A DNA stretch of 64,000 nt from Dolomedes plantarius (lineage: Eukaryota; Arthropoda; Arachnida; Araneae; Dolomedidae): the NCBI GenBank assembly GCA_907164885.2, contig OU015496.1, forward strand, positions 108,658,707 to 108,722,706, read 5' to 3'. The position numbers were made by a program, and so were the translations under genes. The notes below the pieces were generated by a model. It did no database searches. It saw only the letters and a list, made by a program, of their open reading frames with translations, and had not been told where the DNA came from. Shown here in pieces: positions 58,090 through 64,000 of this stretch. Every line of letters starts with the position of its first letter. The first letter of the stretch is position 1.

Positions 58090-59047
58090 ATATTGAATAC
58101 AATTAGTGCGGCACCCCAGTCAAAGTATAACTGCTCAAATACAATGGAATGGTAAGGCACAATATTTTTATAGTTAGGGCTATGTAACTACATTTTGGAA
58201 GTCAACTACTTTTGGGGCAATCTTATTTATACAAAATATTGGACACATGACTGGTTTTAGATATAATTCTAAAGTTTAAGGAAATCATCACAGCTTTCAT
58301 GCTTTATATGGGCCATAAATGCATTTGAACAAAGTATATATTTTGATAATCAACTACAAAGCTCTATTAAGGTTTTGAATATCGAAAAGTTCTTCAGTAG
58401 GCGTAATAATTTCAGGGATGGGCGGTTCCTTCAATTTATTGATTGTTATTTTATTTTCAAACTAAGCAGCATATGTTTTTCGTTAGGGATTTTAGATCAG
58501 ATAAAAGGAGTTCTGTAGAAACAATTTTCAAAAACTGCGGTAGTCAAAAGTTAAAATGATTTTGATAATACTACTCTTTAAACATTTTTTAAATACATTT
58601 AAAAGTAATTACAGTCATGGCATGAATTTAATTTCATGGATAGCATATTTATTTCATTGAATTTTCATATCAATTTCATTGACTTTTCATATCCCTTTAA
58701 ACCTTCACGACTCACTTTATTGTGAAGGTGAAGTGATGTAAATGTAATCACATAATTGAATGATAAATGAAGGCCTTGTATAAATAGTGGTCCAGCTCTA
58801 TTCTTATTCATTTTGAGATACAGAGCCTCAAAGTCTAATGAGTGCTGAGAAACGACTGCTGAATTATGATTTGTAATGCCCTTTGTTGGCAGCAGAAATA
58901 AGCTGGAGGTGTACCAGTTTAAAAATAATACGGAAATGACTTGTATGAACATGAAAGTGAGGCCAACCCCATTTTTTTTAAAGTGGGTTGTACCACCATT
59001 CAAATAAGGCCTTCAAATGTACTTTGTAAGTATGCATAGCGTGCTGG
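58090..59047. other. Unassigned region
   Basis: A 112-codon minus frame (58665-59003) has no recognisable domain and no supporting context. Nothing else is supported. Confidence 0.4.
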
Positions 59048-59049
59048 TA

Positions 59050-60046
59050 CATCTATCCCTTGATTTACGCGGTAGATGCGTTCCACGACAAATCGTGTAA
59101 ATTGGAATCGGGTAAAACAAGACACAGCATTCATATTAAACGAGGGGATAGGTGCAAGCCGTAGTTATGTTTATAATAACAGTTAACAATGCAAAGAGTT
59201 TATGTGGAAGTGAAGACAAAGCAATTTAAGCAATATGCAATGATAAATTATTTATTTACATATGTATTTAAAAAATTAACGTCTTACCACGTGTAGAACT
59301 AAACTAGGAATGACAATATGGAAATGAAACAAAATCTACTTTAATGACGCCAATGCTACACGCAACGAAACGCGACGCATTCCACTTGTGACGGCTGTGC
59401 AGATAATTAATGAGTACGGTCAAATTTTTTATTAAAGCAGTAGCACTTACATCTATACACTATTATATGCCACTTAAATACAATAAGAGCAAACAGAAGA
59501 AGGACAAAAAAAATGGCATATAGAAATCTTGGAGCAGAAACAACAGTCTAATTGGGCTGATATCCACTCGTCCTCATTAGTTACCTGGTCTCCCAATATC
59601 TGCCATAAAGACAGTTACTTCATAATGCGGAGCACAGTGGCAAATGCTGTGCATCCATAGGCACTTCAATAATACAAAGAGTATAGTTTGAGCTTTCGAG
59701 AATACCTAACCTGAAGAGGTATTTAGGCAAACAGTCGTGTCCCGTGATAAGTCTAAAAGCAGCAACACTTGTTCTTCTACGTGCTGAGGGGCTATGTAGT
59801 ATTGCATCTTTCAATTCCTTATTTTGTATATCCCTTAATTTTCTCTTTTGATACTGAGAATTCATTTTCTCTTTATAATTCTTTATGCTGCAATGAAGGG
59901 GATTTCCGCAATCGATGTTTGTGTTATCTGAGTCACTTATACGGTCATTGTAAAGTACTCAAAAATCAAATAGCACAATTATTTTTTTAATTTATAAAAT
60001 TTAGAAACCGTGTAAACCGAGTACTGTGCAAATCGAGGGACAGACG
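59050..60046. mobile_element. pogo-type element (997 bp) holding a LINE tail
   Basis: The left end CATCTATCCCTTGATTTACG and the right end (reverse complement CGTCTGTCCCTCGATTTGCA) are flanked by TA. The 'tcgatttrc..g' ends are typical of Tigger-like elements. No pogo transposase is legible. A LINE fragment occupies 59470-59870. Confidence 0.7.
59620..59865 (-). pseudogene. LINE ORF2 C-terminal fragment
   Basis: The minus frame reads SARRRTSVAAFRLITGHDCL, then PKYLFRLGILESSNYTLC, then PMDAQHLPLCSAL. This is the zinc-knuckle-like tail after reverse transcriptase/RNase H in arthropod non-LTR retrotransposons ('R.RTGH..L..YL.R......C..C....T..H.L..C'). One Cys is lost. The 5' part of the ORF is missing, as in 5'-truncated LINE copies. 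Confidence 0.75.
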
Positions 60047-60048
60047 TA

Positions 60049-61020
60049 TATAGAACGTACATAAGTTGTAACATACACCCAGTTTTCTCTTCTTTAGGTA
60101 ATTATCTGGATTTTTGCTATTTTAACAGTTTTTTCCTCATTTTTGCTTACAATGCTACTCTTTCTTTTGGCTTATTTATCTCCGAGTTCAATCTATGTAT
60201 ACTAGTCATAACAAAAAACACACTTTCCCAGACTAATGATGTTTTTCTGCAGCAACGAGCTAAGCAAATGTAATAGCATACAACATTGATTCTGAAGTAT
60301 ATTATTATATATATAATCACGATTAATCATGAAGTAATGTAAAATATTGAGATTTGTTTACAAATCCATGTACAAGTGAAGGAAAAGGGTTAATTTTACA
60401 TTCCCGCTATGATCTAAATATTGTATTACCTCATGTGTTTATAAGTGTTTACTTATACGCCAAGTCATTAATAATGAACGCGAGTCACTTGAGTCAGTTA
60501 CTAAAACAAAAGAGTAAACTCAATACTTTGCTTAAGAGGGTCCGGGACACATTTAAAACTTTTTAAAATTTATTGAGTTAAAATTTTGAATTATTTTTGC
60601 GATGGTTAACCACATAATTTGTAAACAAAGTCACATCATAAAACTTCTCATAAAGTTTTTAAAAAAATTTAAAATTTAAGATTTTTAAAGAAAGTGTGGT
60701 GATTTAAAACCATTATAACTCCAAATATTATTTGTCGAATTTAAATTTTTTTCATTTAATGAAACAGAAAACAGTAGATTTAATTTTGATTCAGTGTTTT
60801 TCAAAATATTAGTTTTTAAAAAATCAAAAATATTTAGAGAAAAAATTTCAAAAAAATTTATGTAACTCAATTTTTAAAAAATCATATTTTAAAAGTAAAT
60901 ATTTTTTTTCAAATTTGCTGAATCAGAGTCAAAGTAAATTAATTTAAAAATACATGATCCAAGTTTGAACTACTAATCTTTAATGGTTCTTGACATAAAA
61001 CAATTTGAAGACGAGAAATC
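60049..61020. other. Unassigned AT-rich DNA
   Basis: No feature is recognised. Frames at 60354-60566 (plus) and 60685-60870 (minus) lack domains. Confidence 0.45.
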
Positions 61021-61800
61021 GTGAAAAAAAACCCATCATGCAGAAAAGGCATTTACAAGTTTAATGCATCATCCTATGGCGCCGAAGTTGAAGCCATTGA
61101 CATGGCCATCAGTGATTCTATAAGTAAAGGAATACAGGAAATCGACATATACAGTGAATCTAGAAGTACACTGGAAGGTATATGTGCATATTATTTTACG
61201 GGAGATAGGACTGAACATATAAAAAAACCTAATAGAAAGTCATGAGATAGCAGTATACCTACACTGGGTTAAAGCCCACTGTGGTATTAATGAAAATGAG
61301 ATGGTAGACGCTGCAGGTAAACAAGCGACAACACTGAATGAAATCACAACAAATTATAAATTAACTAAAGAACATATTAAGAATAAAATTGAGAATTATT
61401 ACATAAATATATGTCAAGAAAATTGCGAGAGAAGTAGTTTAGAAAGGAAAGTATTTGAGGTATTTCTTAGAGTTTTTAAGAAAAGACTGTCGGCAGATTT
61501 CCTTGTTAATCAAACAATAACTGAACATGGCTGTATAGGGGTCTATCAAAACGATTTTTTGCTAAAACAGATCTTTGTGAGTGTGGCAACATACAAACTA
61601 TTAAGAACTGTATATACGGCGTCCGCAACAGGACGATTCAAAGTTTTGAAAATTGCTGGAGATGTTTGTTTAAGCATGGTAATGAACATGATTGGTGGGG
61701 AACATGAATTGTTGAACATCAATCGGTGGGGACTTAAAGTTTTTTTGTTTTTTTTTAAAGTAACTTCATAAATATTAATTTCATGTATAAAAATTGAATA
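61021..61800 (+). pseudogene. LINE RNase H plus C-terminal tail
   Basis: Plus-strand reading gives SYGAEVEAIDMAISDSISKG and IDIYSESRSTLEGI (RNase H acidic core). After a frameshift near 61235 comes HWVKAHCGINENEMVDAAGK (the HW..H.GI..NE..D block of RNase H). Then TEHGCIGVYQNDF, and after another frameshift DLCECGNIQTIKNCIYG (C-C-type tail). This order is RNase H followed by the zinc-knuckle-like tail, as in Jockey/I/R1-like LINEs. Reverse transcriptase is absent. Two frameshifts make it non-functional. Confidence 0.88.
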
Positions 61801-61959
61801 CAAAAATTGAAGAGCATTAAATTATGAACAAAAATAGTATTCGCATTTTTTATAAGTCATACTCGAACAAAGATAACTGACTTTGAAACTAGCAAACTAC
61901 CACACTTCACACTCGACGCGGTGTTTAGAGATTTTGCTACTGAACTACTATCGCTTGAA

Positions 61960-63521
61960 ACCATAAATGGACATATTCATATACGAGCCATCGAGATTAA
62001 AATGCGGAAGACTTTGAAGCAGTTGAAAGAGAAGGGCTCAACTGCAGCCCTCTGGGTCCAGTATTTTGAAATGGTAAACCTTATGAAAGCTTGAGCACCG
62101 TCAATTGTACGGTGAAAGTAAACGGTTTCAATACAGTAGTAAACCCGTTGTTGCTTTTTCGGAGGATAGCGATTGCTAAACAAAACGACGAAGACCTAGC
62201 ATTTTATTTAGAATGAGTTAGCTCCTTTTCCGTTGGCTCTGTGTAATGAATCTGGTATGTGAGTGACAACGATATTGACCGTGTACGACGATTTTGAAGT
62301 TCCAAACAAAGACCTTAACCTCCAGAACTGCGTCATCATTGTGGACAATGGTTTTCTCCTACACCGTGTCAAATGGGGAACATAATTAACTTTTTCGTCT
62401 GTTTGCACAAATTAAAGTTAACTATTAAAAAAGCAATATGGTACCAGATGTATAGTTGTTTTTAATGGCTAATCCAACACCACTAACAGTAAAAAAAAAA
62501 TGGAAGAAAATCTACAGTCTATTGTGATAAAATCTGTAGACATAAATTTTGATGGAAACATGCGAGTTCCTCTTCAACAATAACAGTTCCTTTCAAATGA
62601 AAACAACAAGAGCAAACTGATCAGCATGCTATCAGCTGAGCTGGAAAACTATGAGATTCGATTCCGACAAAGTAATGACGCCGCCGACATTCTCATTGTA
62701 AATTCTGCAATTATTGAAGCATGTTCTGGTAACAACATCGTTGTAATCATCGGTGAAGATGTTGACGACCCGGTTCTATTAAGTGCTCTCACTCCTACAA
62801 AAAAAGACATTTTGCTTGTCAAACCATACAAAGGGAAAGGAAAGAATGAAATGTATTCATCAAATAAAATACAATCATCGGGACATACCAAAGTATCATT
62901 TTCCTCCATGCGTTCAGTGGATGCGATACTACTTCTTCAGCATTCAAGAAAGAATAGAGAAAAGTGTAAAAATGTTCCAAATAAACGTTCCAACGTGACA
63001 GTAGTTAATAAATACAACTCATCGCACAATGATGTTGCTCAAGGAGGATAATGCTTTTTTTCTGATCTGGCATGATCTGGCGTGTACATCCCAGTGAACA
63101 GTCCCTAAATACGTTTAAGTAGAAGTGTTTCGCAAAATTTGTCACTAAAATAAAATCATATATATCGTCTCTTCCCTCCACTGAAGAGGCAGCCAGGCGA
63201 CATACCTTTCGGTTGTATCACCAAGTGCAAAAGTGGTTTGGGAATGAGTTGAATCCTGATGTGTGGTGCTGGAAACGTCAACGGAAAACCCTCGTGCCCA
63301 TCATAACTATGAAAGCAGTGGCTCCCGTTTCAATTTTAAGCATGGTGTTTTGCAACTGTAAGACTGACTGGAGAGAAAGATGCGTGTGTCAGAAAGCAGG
63401 TATCAGCTGCACAACGGCCAGCAGTAACTGCAATGAGGTACATCACAATGACATACCCCATTGCAGTCATGACGATCCAATAAATGAAATTATGAATGAG
63501 GTGATGCTAGCTGACCCATAG
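61960..63521 (+). pseudogene. Multicopy TE-like protein with FLHA-GCDTTS motif, broken
   Basis: Scattered plus-strand frames give, in order: STAALWVQYFEMVNLMKA; a piece like LLLFRRIAIAKQND; ELAPFPLALCNESGM; VDNGFLLHRVKW; DAADILIVNSAIIEA and VVIIGEDVDDPVLLSALTPT; IIFLHAFSGCDTTSSAFKK; then YHQVQKWFGNELNPDVW and ILSMVFCNCKTDW..RCVCQKAGISC. I recall this motif order from a repetitive family of uncharacterised arthropod proteins. The Asp-rich middle resembles PIN/FEN-like nucleases (inference). At least four frameshifts or stops separate the pieces. Function is unknown; mobility is suspected only from copy number in such genomes. Confidence 0.75.
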
Positions 63522-63800
63522 ACGATCTTTTCAAGACTGACGACGTGAACAATCCCGTAGCGAAAAAAAGCACGTCACCCATGTAGGTAAGCTTAAAAAA
63601 TTATGCAGAGTGAAAATATGGTAGTGAATAAATCCAAGTTTATTACATTCGTTTATAAAATTAATAATGAATAATTATCTACCTACCAAAAACCATTAAA
63701 GTATATTTTCTTGTGTTTAAAGATTGCCCCAATGAGGGAGACGAGGGAATTTAAAGAAAAGCGACAACGAGGAGACGCTACCTCCATAGTCAACGCGCAT
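63522..63800. other. Unassigned spacer
   Basis: No feature is recognised. Confidence 0.45.
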
Positions 63801-63804
63801 TTAA

Positions 63805-64000
63805 CCCTTTGAGCGGTGCCGTTTGCACAGTGAAAACGCCTTACTCTAGTCTCTTTTTTCACTTGCATTCAATATATTCCAGATAAATGAACAAAAAAAG
63901 GTTAGTACTGCCCTCTGTTATCAGTTTAAATAAGTAAAAAGATTTTGCAACCTTTAATTGGAAAAAATTTTCAAGATTCTTTGGGTTAAAAATAATCGGG
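63805..64000 (+). mobile_element. Possible left end of a piggyBac-type element (runs off window)
   Basis: TTAA (63801-63804) is followed by CCCTTTGAGCGGTGCCG, similar in style to the TTAA-CCCTTCAGCGGGC end at 4832-4848. The other end is outside the window, so this is only suggestive. Confidence 0.35.

Noticed and set aside
58665..59003. 112-codon minus-strand frame
   Set aside because: No domain recognised and no supporting context; consistent with chance in AT-rich DNA.

Overview
The window looks like AT-rich intergenic or intronic DNA from an arthropod, most likely a spider or other chelicerate. This taxon is inferred from recalled similarity of the transposable-element families, not from a search. 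Support includes long (TA)n arrays, tRNA-derived SINEs, Tc1/mariner, pogo, piggyBac, hAT, PIF/Harbinger and Helitron relics, and the absence of any long intact reading frame. There is no prokaryotic gene organisation, CRISPR array or rRNA. Nearly every open frame above 60 codons is either a microsatellite readthrough or part of a decayed element.

Layout. 0-5 kb: the 5' end of a Helitron, modular ~0.7 kb tandem repeats and a piggyBac-type deletion derivative. 6-12 kb: an hAT MITE with a perfect 8-bp target duplication, a SINE, a Helitron carrying a nested TA-MITE, a second Helitron-like element and a PIF-type MITE. 12.9-15 kb: two pogo/Tigger-type elements. 16-25 kb: a SINE broken by an inverted duplicate of neighbouring sequence, a mariner relic, two more Helitron copies and an hAT-like MITE. 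25.2-25.8 kb: a candidate first coding exon (minus strand) with signal peptide, start of a fasciclin-like motif and a perfect splice donor. 27-33 kb: SINEs and a mariner-like fragment. 33-41 kb: largely featureless, plus a second Helitron family and a 60-bp perfect palindrome. 41.6-53.2 kb: a dense cluster of elements separated by (TA)n tracts, containing a long-TIR mariner derivative, a pogo MITE, two Tc1 pseudogenes and a young non-autonomous LTR retrotransposon on the minus strand. A compact CRE/CCAAT/TATA promoter-like block followed by a short signal-peptide-like ORF lies at 44.1-44.4 kb. 53.4-56.2 kb: a SINE split by a TTAA MITE, a 61-bp minisatellite and another SINE. 57.8-64 kb: a SINE, a pogo-like element holding a LINE tail, an RNase H fragment of a LINE and a pseudogene of a multicopy TE-like protein family.

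Functionally the window mainly records nested transposition and small inverted duplications. The two possible host-gene starts (25.24-25.36 kb minus; 44.1-44.4 kb plus) are the only candidates for host coding function, and both are inferences. No complete novel system was found.
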